Made by a program: the position numbers and the translations under genes | In this document: in pieces, positions 23,713 through 34,529 of the stretch | Layout: the number at the start of each line of letters is the position of its first letter | Position numbering within the stretch: the first letter of the stretch is position 1 | Notes under the pieces: model-generated | Told to the model about the DNA's origin: nothing | Databases searched by the model: none | Seen by the model: only the letters and a program-made list of their open reading frames with translations | NCBI GenBank assembly: GCA_036365145.1 | Contig: JAEOAD010000015.1 | Coordinates: 36,595,501-36,659,500, forward strand | DNA length: 64,000 nucleotides | Direction of reading: 5' to 3' | Source: Orientallactaga sibirica | Taxonomy: Eukaryota > Chordata > Mammalia > Rodentia > Dipodidae

Positions 23713-24139
23713 TGCTTCACAGTCAACTCTAGATTCTCAGTATGCAGAGAAGGGGACAGACAGGAAATGCTATTGAGGACTTGGACTATTGGTTATGGGT
23801 GAAGGAAGGGAGGAGTTGAGGTGGACCCTCCGATTCTTAGCTTGTGTGATTGGTAGAGGGGTCTTGAGATGGAGGAGGGGCACATTTGGATAGAAGGAAG
23901 CAAAAGTTGGCTCTGAGTTCAGGCTCAGGTGGGATCTGGGTGGAGCTATTCACTCATTGTCACCCATACAGATGAGCTGAGAGTGGTTGCAGGTCTAGGG
24001 ATAAAGATCTGAGAATCCTTAGAGGAAGAGAAAGTCATGCAAGGAGATGAAATCCTCCAGGAAGATTGCACTGGTGATACCAGAAAGACCAGTGACTAGA
24101 CCCTAAGGCCAGCAGTTTGGGACAGGGGAAGAGATGCTA

Positions 24140-24720
24140 CAAAATCACCAGATGTAATTCATTCACTCAACAAGCTGAGTACATTTTGTGTGTCAGGCTC
24201 TGCTCTGCATGCTGTGAATATATCAGAGAACAAAGCAGAAAAAACCCTGACCCCATGGAGGTACAGTCTTGTGGGAGAGGAGCCAATAATTAAAAGTCAG
24301 CTGTGTTGTGGGGCAGATAGTGACAGGTGGTATGGAGGTTCATTAAGCAAAGGGGTGGAAAGAGTCTCACTGGAAAGGTGACATTTCAATGAAGTTTTTA
24401 AAAAATATTTTCCATTTCTTTATTTATTTATTTACTTATTTGAAAGATAAAAGAGAGAAAATGGGCATACCAGGGCCTCCAGCTACTGCAAAAGAACTCC
24501 AGACACATGTGCCAGCCACCTTGTGCATCTGGCTTATGTGGGTACTGGGGTCCTTAGGCTTCAGACTCAAGTGCCTCAATCACTAGGCAATCTCTCCAGC
24601 CCTTGAATGAAGATTTTAAGGTGGCAAGTGAGGGTGTCTGGTGAAGATTTTTCTAGGAAAGCAAAACAGGAAGTACAAAGGCCTTGGGCTGGAGTGACTG
24701 GCATATGAGAAGAATCACTA
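24140..24720 (+). repeat. Ancient repeat split by a SINE
   Basis: 'attcattcactcaacaagct', then ctgaccccatggaggtacag, then 'ggaaaggtgacatttcaatg', interrupted at 24402-24605, then 'gtacaaaggccttgggctgg'. This is a common mammal-wide repeat that I cannot name with certainty. Confidence 0.45.
24402..24605 (-). repeat. tRNA-derived SINE, minus strand, with TSD
   Basis: Body 'ccagggcctccagctactgc', head 'aatctctccagcccttg'. Target duplication aatgaagtttttaa at 24388-24401 and aatgaagattttaa at 24606-24619, one mismatch. Confidence 0.9.
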
Positions 24721-24964
24721 GGAAGTCACATGACTCATAAAAATTTAAATATTATTACAGTATAATTATTACATAGCTTCTAGTGTCTACCTCTGCTCTG
24801 TACCGCCATGAGTTTTGTAGAGATGATCTTTGGAATCCCTTTAACTTCTCTATTCCTCAGCTTCCTCATCAGTAAAATGGGATTGATAATAGTGCCTATT
24901 GTTAGTAGGATTCAATGAATTAATAAATGTAAAATGCCTAACACAGTGTTTGTGGTTACTATTA

Positions 24965-25380
24965 TGTTAGTTAATTTTTTTTCATTTGCTATGACAAAAT
25001 ACCTGGCAAAGACAACTTAGGGGAGGATCTATTTTGGCTCACAGTTTGAGGATACAGTCCATCACAGTGGAGAAAGCATGCCTGAGGAAGGGTGGGGTAG
25101 CTGAGAGCACAAGGCAGCTGGGAATGTGCAGTAGCTGGTCTCACTGTGCCTGCAGTCAGGCAGCAGAGAGAGATGAATGCTAGTACCAGGGTGGTTTTCT
25201 CTTTTGGTCTTTTTTATTCAGTCTGGGAGCCTAGCCCATGAAATGGTACCACACACATTTAGTGTGATTCTTTCCTCCACTCATAACTCTCTGGAAATTC
25301 TCTCACAGTCACACCCAGAGGTGTGTTTTCTTGGTGTTTCTAAATCCAGTCAGTTTGACAATGCAGATGAACTACCATAA
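24965..25380 (+). repeat. Rodent interspersed repeat, family uncertain
   Basis: Text such as 'gctatgacaaaatacctggc', 'gaggatctattttggctcac', 'cagagagagatgaatgctag' and gtgtttctaaatccagtcag matches, from memory, a medium-reiteration repeat common in mouse and rat. Non-coding. Confidence 0.5.
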
Positions 25381-25417
25381 CCCTAACCATCATCATTATC
25401 ATTTTTATTACTATTAT

Positions 25418-25563
25418 ATTTCTTTTCTTTCTTTCTTTTTTCAAGGTAGGTTCTTGCTTGGGAATCCAGTATGTAGTCACAGGGAGGCCTCAAACTCACA
25501 GCAATCCACCTACCTCTGCTTCCCGACTGCTAGAACTGAAGGTGTGTGCCACCATACCCAGCT
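25418..25563 (-). repeat. B1 SINE, minus strand
   Basis: A (CTTT)-rich tail then caaggtaggttcttgcttgg, ggaggcctcaaactcacagc and gtgtgccaccatacccagct. Confidence 0.75.
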
Positions 25564-25829
25564 ATTATTATTTTTCTATCATCTCTCCGTTTCTAGATTA
25601 CGTGGACATACTGATGTTTTGAGGACAATGGCTGCGTGAGGATTTTCCCTGAATCACAGGGCCAGCTTAAGGCCAAAGAGTGGGCTTGACAAAGAGAAGT
25701 TTTTAGGAAAACTGCAAAAATAAATGGTAGGACATGGAAGGCACCAGGTCCTTGCTTACATACCTCCCACCAACTCCCCAGAACCCCAAAGGCTGACTTC
25801 AACCAGTGGAGGCTCGGATTTGACACAGG

Positions 25830-26085
25830 CCTGTCTTCATATTGGTATGTGCAGAGCCTCTGGGCATGACAAGCTATTTGTTATTAGAGTAATAAATAAA
25901 CCAGTTGCTTGTCAGCACAGGGACTGGCACGAGCGCCTTAGAAGATAAATGCTGCCTCTGAAATAGACAAATATTTACCATTCTCCCGATGAATTGTCAA
26001 CCCTGCTAAAGGCCTCCAGGGCTTAGAATTAAAGTGAATGTTACAATGTTTTTTAAAAAGTCTCATGGAAATACATCAGTGTTCT
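25830..26085. other. Repeat-free block, possible conserved non-coding DNA
   Basis: No repeat recognised. Contains ttattagagtaataaataaa at 25880, a CpG pair (cacgagcgcc at 25929) and agaattaaagtgaatg. Function inferred only. Confidence 0.25.
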
Positions 26086-26087
26086 TC

Positions 26088-26278
26088 ATAATAAAGATGC
26101 TTGCATTTGAACACCTATTGTGTGCTCAGGTTTTCCTGAAAGCATACCATATATGCCTCTTTGGGATAGGGCTATGACTACCATTTCACAGAAGTGGAGA
26201 CTGAGATTTGAGTGAGGTAAGTGACTTAACCAAAGGCCACCTGTTGTGGTGGTAGTGCTGGGATATGAACCAAATACT
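26088..26278 (+). repeat. MIR fragment
   Basis: 'tttgaacacctattgtgtgc', then accatttcacagaagtggag, 'gtgacttaaccaaaggccac' and 'gctgggatatgaacc': a fairly complete MIR. Confidence 0.7.
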
Positions 26279-26506
26279 GAGCCTGGGCTTTGTCTAGGAT
26301 TGTCCAATAGCTAGGGTGGAACAGCTCAGGGTAGGAACAATATAGGAAGACATGCTTCAGTCTCTGAAGAACACTTTTGCTTCTGGAAACAGATATATTG
26401 GGCCAAGGTGAGGACTGAACCTGGATGAGGTGCTTGGAGAGGCTGGAGGAAGTGGTTTGAATCATAAGACTTTACTGTCTGGGAGAGTCTAAAAATTCTT
26501 TGTCTA

Positions 26507-26910
26507 GAACAACTTAGGGGAAGGGCAAGAATACAGCATTCATGGCAATCACGACACCAGAAAAAGACTGAAGGAGATAAACACAGAGAACATCCAACTC
26601 CAACTAAGCCAGATATCCAGAGACACAGAGGCTCCCAAAACCTCATCACTGAAACAGAACTAAAATGACCCCAATGTGGCTCAGGGAAACTCGTGGAAGA
26701 GGGGGCGGAAAGATTGTTAGAGTCACAAGTTGGGGCATTAAGCACAGAGGCTGGGGCCTACCCCCCAGAAGTCTTGATGACCCCCACAATGCACGACCCA
26801 CATTCCTCATTGATGAGGGTCCCTTTGGAAGAGGGAGGACAGGGAGGAGGATAATGGAACCAATACTATGAATGTAAAATCAGAATAATATAAATAAAAA
26901 AAATAAAAAT
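26507..26910 (+). mobile_element. 5'-truncated LINE-1 3' end with TSD
   Basis: 404 bp of LINE-1 3'-UTR in sense, ending in an A-rich AATAAA-containing tail. Target duplication aaattctttgtcta (26493-26506) and aaattttttgtcta (26911-26924), one mismatch. Homologous to 3985-4131 and, in reverse, to 13950-14230. Confidence 0.85.
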
Positions 26911-27184
26911 AAATTTTTTGTCTACATGGAGATCAAGGTCTGCACTGACCCTCATGCATCAGTTTACTGTGCGTGTGTGTGCACACGTGCGTGCATGATA
27001 GGAGGGTGTGGGGAGAGTCAGATGACATGGCACCCTTTCACAAATCAGGAAACCAAGGCTGGGGAGGCTTTGAATTTTCCAGCTTCATGGCCGTGGATGG
27101 CAGCCAAGGTGGAACATCTCCAGGCAGTGCAGGCGAAGTGAGTGCTGTCCCTCTGAGGCAGAGAGCTGAGATGTTCCCTCTTGC

Positions 27185-27385
27185 TGCTGTCAATGATTAC
27201 CTGTGTGAGCTTGGGCAAGTTATTTAGTTTTCTGTGCTTCTGTTTGTACCTCTGCAAAATGAACCTAATAATAATTCACCTTGAAGGTTTTGTTAGGAGG
27301 ATAAAAAGAAGTTAGAATTCATAAAGGATTCAAACCGTGCCTTACACACAGCAAACAACAAATACTAGTAATTATTATCATGATT
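27185..27385 (-). repeat. MIR, minus strand
   Basis: 'gtgtgagcttgggcaagtta', 'tacctctgcaaaatgaacct' and 'gtgccttacacacagcaaac': a well-preserved reverse MIR. Confidence 0.65.
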
Positions 27386-27711
27386 GAGTTGTTTGTAGGA
27401 CAGTCATTCATTAAGCAAAAGTTATGTGTCTGAAGCAGATGTTTCCAGGCCCCATCCACGTGCACCTGCTTTTAGGACTCCCAGCTGAAGAAGGAGGCCA
27501 GAGGGCCAGGGTTTTAACCCCAACTCCCTCCTTACTTCCATCCCATTTCTCAGATAGGCTCTCAGCTCTAGTGCTGGGACCTCACTGGTGGAGAGAGATC
27601 TCAATTCCCTCTTCCTTTGTGTGGGATAATTGCAGCAAGACTTCTATACTTGCTCCAAGAATAAAGTTCAACTAACTGATGGCAGCAACTTCTTTTTAAA
27701 AATGCAAGTTT

Positions 27712-27921
27712 GGGGGCTGGGGGGTGGCTTAGCAGTTAAGGCACTTGCCTGCAAAGCCAAAGGACCCATGTTCAATTCCCCAGGTTCCACATTAGCTACA
27801 TGCACAAAGGGGAACATGCATCTGGAGTTTGTTTTCAGTGGCTGGAGGCCCCGGTGCACCCATTCTCTCTCTCTCTCCCCCCCTCCCTCTTTCTCTGTCA
27901 AATAAATAAATAAAAATAATA
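27712..27921 (+). repeat. tRNA-derived SINE, plus strand, with TSD
   Basis: Head 'gggctggggggtggcttagc', body 'cagtggctggaggccccggt', (TC)n, (AAATA)n tail. Perfect 17-bp target duplication tttaaaaatgcaagttt at 27695-27711 and 27922-27938. Young by appearance. Confidence 0.92.
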
Positions 27922-27938
27922 TTTAAAAATGCAAGTTT

Positions 27939-28250
27939 GGGCTAGGGAGATGGCTCAATCAGTAAAGTGTTCACCACACAAGGGTGAGGATTTGCATTTA
28001 ATGTCAGCCAGCCATGGTAGTAGTCTGTTATCCCAGTGCTCTGGGTGCAGAGGCATTATCCCCAGGGCAAACTGGCTAGTTAGACTAGCTGAGTCAGTGA
28101 GCTCTCTGAGTTCAAGCAAGAAACCTTGTCTCAATAAATAAAGTGGATAGAGATCAAAGAAGACACCAAAGTCAACCTCTAGCTTCTACACAATTGTGTA
28201 TGTACACCCATATATGCATACTATATACACATACACATGAAAAAGCTAAA
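27939..28250 (+). repeat. B4-like SINE, plus strand
   Basis: Head 'gggctagggagatggctcaa', ID-like part with aaagtgttcaccacacaagg, a B1-like arm 'agccatggtagtagtctgtt', ending in a CA/TA-rich tail at 28190-28245. Confidence 0.65.
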
Positions 28251-28557
28251 GAAAACAAAAATCTGTTTATTGGTTCCTTCCCCTCCCTATTTCTTCCTCA
28301 TATCTTTCAGTGTTAACTGGAATCATTTTCCAAATCAGTACACACACTTGAATCTTTGTTTTGGAATCTGCTTCTAGGGAAGAGGAAACTCAGTATATCA
28401 GATCCCATGTGTGAACTGATTGGATGGATGAGCTGGGGATGGGGAGATGGAGAAGGGATTTTTTAGCATGTACAAAGGCACAAAGAAGTGAGCAAACTAT
28501 GCTTGGCAAAGGATGAGAAGAATAGTAAGGCCAAACCTGGACCTACAGCCTCAAAAT

Positions 28558-28708
28558 TTTTTTGTTTTTTTGAAGTAGGGTCTCACTCTAGCTCAGGATG
28601 ACCTGGAATTCACTATGTTGTCTCAGGGTGGCTTGAACTCATGGTGAATCTCCTACCTCTGCCTTCTGAGTGCTGGGATTAAAGGCATGTGCCGCCATGC
28701 CTGTCCAG
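28558..28708 (-). repeat. B1 SINE, minus strand
   Basis: Poly-T then gaagtagggtctcactctag, 'ctcatggtgaatctcctacc' and 'gtgctgggattaaaggcatg'. Confidence 0.85.
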
Positions 28709-28719
28709 CCTCACAATTT

Positions 28720-29230
28720 GAATACAAATTTGGCAACGATGAAGTCTTAACCCACATAACCATTCCAGCTGAAATCTCAGGACTCAGCAAAGCTTAGGGT
28801 GCCTTTTTTTTTTTTTTTTTCTGGAAGACCTCCAATTTATCCATCAGCATGCGGATGGTTTTAATGAGTTAGGGTTTATTAGAATACACTCACTATTGCC
28901 TGTGAAATCCTCTCCAGTTCCTGGAGGCTGTGAAGGCAGCTGAAGATTCTCCAGAATTTCTATGGATGGGAGACTGAGCTCTGATGGAGAAATGAACTGT
29001 GATGACTATGGAAGGTTGGGAGTCATTCCAGTCCCTTCATCTCCATGAAAAAAACCTTCCTCCTTCATGTCCTTTCTCTGGGAAGTGCTGCTTGCATGTA
29101 CGTGCATGTGTGCAAACGCTATACATATGCACATGAATGTATGCATGCACATGTCCACTACTCTTGCTCTTCTCATGCTTCTACAGCTCTTTTGGATTCT
29201 CACACTTCTTGTTGCCATCTAGCTCAGTGT
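28720..29230. other. No gene seen
   Basis: Unique sequence with a poly-T run (28805-28820) and an alternating purine-pyrimidine stretch at 29093-29155. Confidence 0.4.
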
Positions 29231-30089
29231 TGGACTAAAGCAGGACTCTGCTAGGCTCTGGATATTTGAGATGCTTCAGATATGTCGGTCAGTGTCCCAG
29301 AGAACCTCTCAGCTTGAACAAGGAGACAGATACATAAACCAGCAGTGATGATGTGGTAAGGAAGATGTCACAACAGAAAGAGGGAGGGATTGATCAAATC
29401 TAAGGAAGAGTTTGTGGAAAGCATCTTAGAGCCAATGGAGTCTGAGCAGGGTTTTGAAGGATGCAGAAGAGTAGGGTACCATTCTCCTCAATTGGACATG
29501 TGCCTTTCTAAGTGGATGAGCATCAGGTTATGCCACACTTCAGCTGCTAGTCCAGATGAGTCCATATTTAGGGACTTTCTGGCTCCATTTCCCTCCTTGG
29601 TGACACTTTGAGTCTTATCCCATACTGGTGGGAAGCAGGAGTATCTGAGAGCTTTGGTTTTGGATCTGGACTAGTAGGCACCCCTTTTGTTTTTTAAATT
29701 CCTGATCTGGAATTACCTTCCCAACTCTGAGAACCCTGGGCTTTGGTCTCCTTAACAAGACCCTTGCATTTAGATTCTTCTGTACCTCAGATAGAGACTC
29801 CACCTCAGTCCACCATCCTGGAGGGATACAACTTTTATTTTCTTTTCTAGCTTGGGACCTTTGTAGGAGCATTGATCTCCAAATTCCCTTTACTATTTCT
29901 CCCAGGGTTCTTTGAATGTCACTGTAGTGAACCCCACTATAGGAAGACTGCTGCCATCCCAGGACTACAAGATGAATATACACATGAAATTCCCACATGG
30001 TGCCACCCATAGGACTTTTATCCCAGAGCGAGAATAAAACAGAGTTCACAGTTTACCACTTTCAACCTTTACCGAAACATTGTTTGGAA

Positions 30090-30225
30090 TCTGTATCTGT
30101 CATTTCCTTGCCCTATAACCTTAGGCAAATCACTAATCTCTGAGTTTCTATTTCTTGTGCAAAGTGGAGACATAATAATTTACCTTACAACCATGTGAAT
30201 AATCACATAAGAGGCTAAATTTATT
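30090..30225 (-). repeat. MIR fragment, minus strand
   Basis: 'ccttaggcaaatcactaatc', 'tttctatttcttgtgcaaag' and 'gagacataataatttacctt' follow reverse MIR. Confidence 0.6.
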
Positions 30226-30342
30226 GCCTTTCAGGTGGGCAGGAAGGAAAAGGTGCTCTCATGTCTGTCAGCACCTAAATAGCTCTGTACCTCTTGTCTG
30301 GGACTTTTCTTACACAGCTGTGAACTCCTATTTCACGGTTTA

Positions 30343-30546
30343 TTTTATTTTTATTTATTTATTAGAGATAGAGATAGAGAAAGAGTGAGAGATAATGTGC
30401 ACACCAGGGCCTCTAGCCACTGCAAACAAACTCCAGACTCTTGTGTCACTGTGTGCATCTGGCTTACGTGGGACCTGGAGAATTGGACCTGGGTCTTTAG
30501 GCTTTGCAGGCAAGTGCCTTAACTGCTAAGCCATTTCTCCAGCTCC
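30343..30546 (-). repeat. tRNA-derived SINE, minus strand
   Basis: Reverse A-tail, GATAGA-rich tract, 'ccagggcctctagccactgc', head 'ctaagccatttctccagctc'. Carries a partial version of the long-subfamily segment (cttgtgtcactgtgtgc). Confidence 0.85.
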
Positions 30547-30547
30547 C

Positions 30548-30716
30548 CGTTTATTTATTTATTTACTTATTTTGTTTTTGAAAGTTGAGTGTCACTCTAG
30601 CCCAGGTTGACCTGGAATTCACTATGTAGTCTTGGAGTGCCCTCAAACTCACAGTGATCCTCCTATCTCTGCTTCCCAAGTGCTGGGATTAAAGGCATGC
30701 GCCACCATGCCCAACC
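30548..30716 (-). repeat. B1 SINE, minus strand
   Basis: T-rich tail, 'ctctagcccaggttgacctg', 'gtgctgggattaaaggcatg' and 'gccaccatgcccaacc'. It abuts the preceding SINE. Confidence 0.85.
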
Positions 30717-30959
30717 TGTTTTCTTTTGTATTGTTGCATTCTCCCTCTAAATGATAACCTTACTGAACTTCAAATCCATTACCTGATTTATTTTATACTC
30801 AGAATAGAAGATGGGCCCAGAGAGGTTGTGTGGAGGGCTCAGTATCATACAGACAGGCAGCACTAAAGTGGGTTCTTGGGCCTGCATCTAGCTGAACACA
30901 GCTCAGATTTGTTAGTGTTAGAGCCTTGAGAAGGCTGAAATGGTCTAACGGAGAAATGT

Positions 30960-31330
30960 AAAGATGCTAAGCATTTCAATACACCAGCTTCGTTCCAATC
31001 TCAGCTTCTCTCCAATAACATTCACAGTCTGTAATAATTTAAAATATATGAGCTAGCCTGAATTTTATTTTTGCATTTCCATGTAAAATCTTAGCAAAGG
31101 TAATTACTTCTGAAGAAAAAAATAATTTCCATGGGGATGTTTAATTAATATTGAGTCTATTAACATGATGAGCCTATGGCAAAGATTAATATCCATTCTA
31201 AGTGAGTTAGAACAAGTGAGTTATTCTAAGCATGGCTTTGATAGGCCGCTTGTAGAGAGGTGGGGCAGAATGTATTTCCCTGTTGTTATCCTGTAATTCA
31301 CTATTTTATTGTGAACTGGAGTCTTTGAGC
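30960..31330. other. AT-rich repeat-free block, possible regulatory DNA
   Basis: No repeat recognised. Dense homeodomain-type cores (ggtaattacttc at 31098, gtttaattaatattga at 31139, gattaatatcc at 31184). Candidate conserved element, by inspection only. Confidence 0.3.
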
Positions 31331-31559
31331 CTCTCCTCTATAGCCACACTAGTTCTAGTTGTTTCTTCTCTTGTGCTTTTATAATGGGGCAGCCTCCTGC
31401 TACCAATAATTGCTATGCCATTACTCATGGTGCAGATGAAGGCAGAGACCTGAGAGGAATATGTCTGAGAGTCCATTCTTAGATCGCTGACTGATTCTCT
31501 GTGTCCTTGGACAGATTATTGATTCTCTCTGAGCATTTCAGAGATATTCAAGTCTCTCT

Positions 31560-31930
31560 TTACCTCCACTCATTTTGATACTTTTAGACCCATCTCCTAG
31601 GCTCCAGTCTAGCAGACTTACTTCCCATCCCTGGCTCCATGCCTTCCTCCTTCCTCCATCAGGGATGCTCTTTTTTCACCATTTAAATTCCATCTAACTT
31701 TCAAGACCCAAGTGAGAGACTCTTTTCTCTACAAAGCTTTCCTCCAGGTTGGTTAGCAACCTTCCTCTACCATCTTTACAAGGGCTTTTAAAAAACACAT
31801 TATACCTGACCTTAGAATTCTTATAGATATGTCTTTTTCCATTACTATGTTGTAAGAGCTTTGAAGGCAGAGCCAGGATTATCCACATATTTCCACATGA
31901 TTGACTCCTATCCATACAAATTCTCTATTT
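31560..31930 (+). repeat. L2-like ancient LINE remnant
   Basis: Ordered phrases resembling L2 3' end: 'ccatgccttcctccttcctc', 'aaattccatctaactttcaa' and 'agctttgaaggcagagccag'. Heavily decayed. Confidence 0.4.
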
Positions 31931-31982
31931 TAAGAGGAGGAGCTAGAATACTGACTTGGGGGTTTAAGAACAAAGTCTCCAT

Positions 31983-32300
31983 GTAATGGTTAATTTTTCA
32001 TGTAAACTTGAATGGATTAATGATACCCATATATCTGGTAACACATTATTCTAGGTGTATCTGTGGAAGTGTTTCTGTAATAGCTTAGCCTTTGAATCAA
32101 TTGACTGAGTAAAGATCTTCCCTTAGTGATATGGCAGATGGGGGGGGGGGTTGTTGACTAGCCAAAAGGTAGAGGAAGAGAAAAATATGCTTTCTTCTTG
32201 TCTCAGACATCTCTCTTTGGCCTAAGGATATTAGAGCTCCTGTTCTTACACCAATGGGCTCTGAGTTATACAATTGGTCTGGATTAAAGAGTGAGTTCTA
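31983..32300 (+). repeat. Ancient mammalian repeat, family uncertain
   Basis: 'ggttaatttttcatgtaaac', 'acacattattctaggtgtat', 'gaatcaattgactgagtaaa' and 'acaccaatgggctctgagtt' match a mammal-wide repeat that I recall but cannot name. Contains a G10-11 run at 32140. Confidence 0.45.
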
Positions 32301-32689
32301 GGTCGTCCTGAGAGAGTGAAACCTTTCCTAAAAATGAATTTAAAAAGAAATATTGATTCACTCACTGTTTCATGTATTGGACTAGGTATCAGACACCAGC
32401 CTTGCACTCCATGAAATGATACACATTGGAAGAGGCAATATCACATAATGAAAATCCACGGTGGCATAGCTATGGTAGGGAGTTATCCAGAGATCATGGG
32501 GCTCCCAGAGCAGGGAGCCCAGGGATATTTGAAAGATCACATTGCTTCACTTTTGATTTCTTTGGACTATGAATAGCATTAATTTAAGGAATGATATTAA
32601 TTTACATTGGTTCTCTGGCCCTAGATTTTGTTCTCTAATAAGACAACTAGGATAACTAGTCCCTTAAACCTTGTTCCAAAAAAGTACTT

Positions 32690-32861
32690 TTTTCACTTTC
32701 TTGCAAAGCCTGATTGCCCGGGTTTAATTCCCCAGGACCCATGTAAAGCCAGGTGCACAAAGTGGCACATTCATATGGAGTTTGTTTGTAGTGGTAAGAG
32801 GTCCTTGCATTCCCATTTTCTCTTTCTCTCTGTGCTTGAAAATAAATAAAATATTTAAAAA
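32690..32861 (+). repeat. 5'-truncated tRNA-derived SINE
   Basis: Starts inside the head (cttgcaaagcctgattgccc). Body 'gagtttgtttgtagtggtaa', tail aaaataaataaaatatttaa. Confidence 0.8.
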
Positions 32862-32872
32862 TGACTTTTACT

Positions 32873-33029
32873 CCTGGCGTAGTGGCACACACCTTTAAAC
32901 CCAGCACTTGGGAGACAGAGGTAGGAGGATAGCCGTGAATTTGAGGCCACCCTGAGACTACATAGTGAATTCCAGGTCAGCCTGGGTTAGAGCGAGACCC
33001 TACCTTGAAAAACCAAAAAAAGAAAAAAA
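32873..33029 (+). repeat. B1 SINE, plus strand, with TSD
   Basis: 'cctggcgtagtggcacacac' to 'agcgagaccctaccttgaaa' plus an A-rich tail. Target duplication gacttttact at 32863-32872 and 33030-33039. Confidence 0.92.
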
Positions 33030-33071
33030 GACTTTTACTAATGTGTATGTGTGAGTGCTGTGTATACATGT

Positions 33072-33109
<38 letters not shown>
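33072..33109 (+). repeat. (GT)n microsatellite
   Basis: About 19 GT units at the edge of a B4-like SINE. Confidence 0.9.
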
Positions 33110-33390
33110 GTAGCACATGCATGTGGAGGCCAGAAGTTGGCAATGAATGTCTTCCTTGATCACTCTCCACATTATTTACTGAGGCAGGGTCTCTCACTTG
33201 AACCCAACGCTTGCTAAATCAGCTAGTCTATCTAGCCAGCATGCCCCAGGGAATACCCTGTCCCCACCTCCTGAGAACTGGGGTGACAGATGACACCCAC
33301 TCAGTATTTACATGGAAAATGAGTATCCAAACTCAAGTCCTCACACTTGTATAGCAAGTGCTTTATCCACCAAGCTATCTCCCAGGTCCA
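33110..33390 (-). repeat. B4-like SINE, minus strand
   Basis: 'tgtggaggccagaagttggc', 'gaggcagggtctctcacttg' and 'caagtgctttatccaccaag': same composite family as 9070 and 27939. Confidence 0.6.
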
Positions 33391-33945
33391 ATATTCACTT
33401 TCTTTGTGATTTTTTTATGCTCATTCTGTTGGGCATGATGACAGTTCTCATTATACTTTCTGTATTTCCCAAGAGGACAGAGGCTTCTCTAAGTTATGGA
33501 GACTTCCACAGAGGTTCTTGGCCTTCTAGTGGTGATTCAGTCAATTCTGGACATGGCCAAGCCTTCCCTCAGCATATTTCTTGCCTTCTTGTCTAGTCAT
33601 AAGGGAGCATTGTGCCAGGACCTGGTAGTGTAATGGTGAGCAAGGCCAGGTACATTTCTTAGCCTCATGGCATTTGGTCTAGTTGGACTTCAAGTATTAA
33701 TAAAACAGTCACATAAAGGAATATGTAATTATATCCATAGGTAAGTGCTTGAGAGCAAGAACCACAGCCCTAGGAGAGAAAATATAACAAGAGCTGAAAA
33801 GTGAGTTTAGCAGCACAAGATCATTATTGATAGTTATTTTGTCATAATGATGAGTCCAGGAACCACAGGGGGTGGGATGAGGAGAAAAATGGAGGTAAGG
33901 AAGTAGAGGTGGCACTGGAAAAGTTAAAAGACACATTTGAAGCTT

Positions 33946-34028
33946 TTTATTTATTTATTTATTCATTGGCACACATACACACACAGAAGAGAGTTAGAGA
34001 AAGAGAGATAGATGATAGATAGATAGAT

Positions 34029-34071
<43 letters not shown>

Positions 34072-34240
34072 GATAGATAGACAGACAGACAGTGGGCATG
34101 GCAGAGCCTCTAGCCACTGCAAATGAACTTCAGATACATACACCATTTTGTGCATCTGGTTTTAGGTGGGTCCTGGGGAAACCCTGGGTTGTCAGGCTTT
34201 GCAGGCAAGTGCCTTCACCACTGAGCCATCTACCCAGCCC
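33946..34240 (-). repeat. tRNA-derived SINE with GATA expansion, minus strand
   Basis: A (TTTA)n tail, then about 85 bp of (GATA)n/(GACA)n at 34004-34092, body 'gcagagcctctagccactgc', head 'gccatctacccagccc'. Confidence 0.85.
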
Positions 34241-34529
34241 ACCGTTGTAGTTTTTTATGGCAAGTCCTTTAAGAATGGCTGGAAAGGAATAAATATACAT
34301 CATCTTTTATAATCATGAAAACAATCTTATGATATAGGAGGACCAGGTTTGGTTCTCATTTGACGCAGAAACATGGTGATCCAGAAAGAGATTATGTATT
34401 GAATGGAGCATTTATAGCATAGCCAGGATTGAAACCAAAACCTCCAGGGTCCTTGCCTTACTCTAATCTCCTCAAAGCTGGCTGTTCATAATGATCTGAA
34501 TGGTTGAGGATTGTTTATTGTATACTCCT

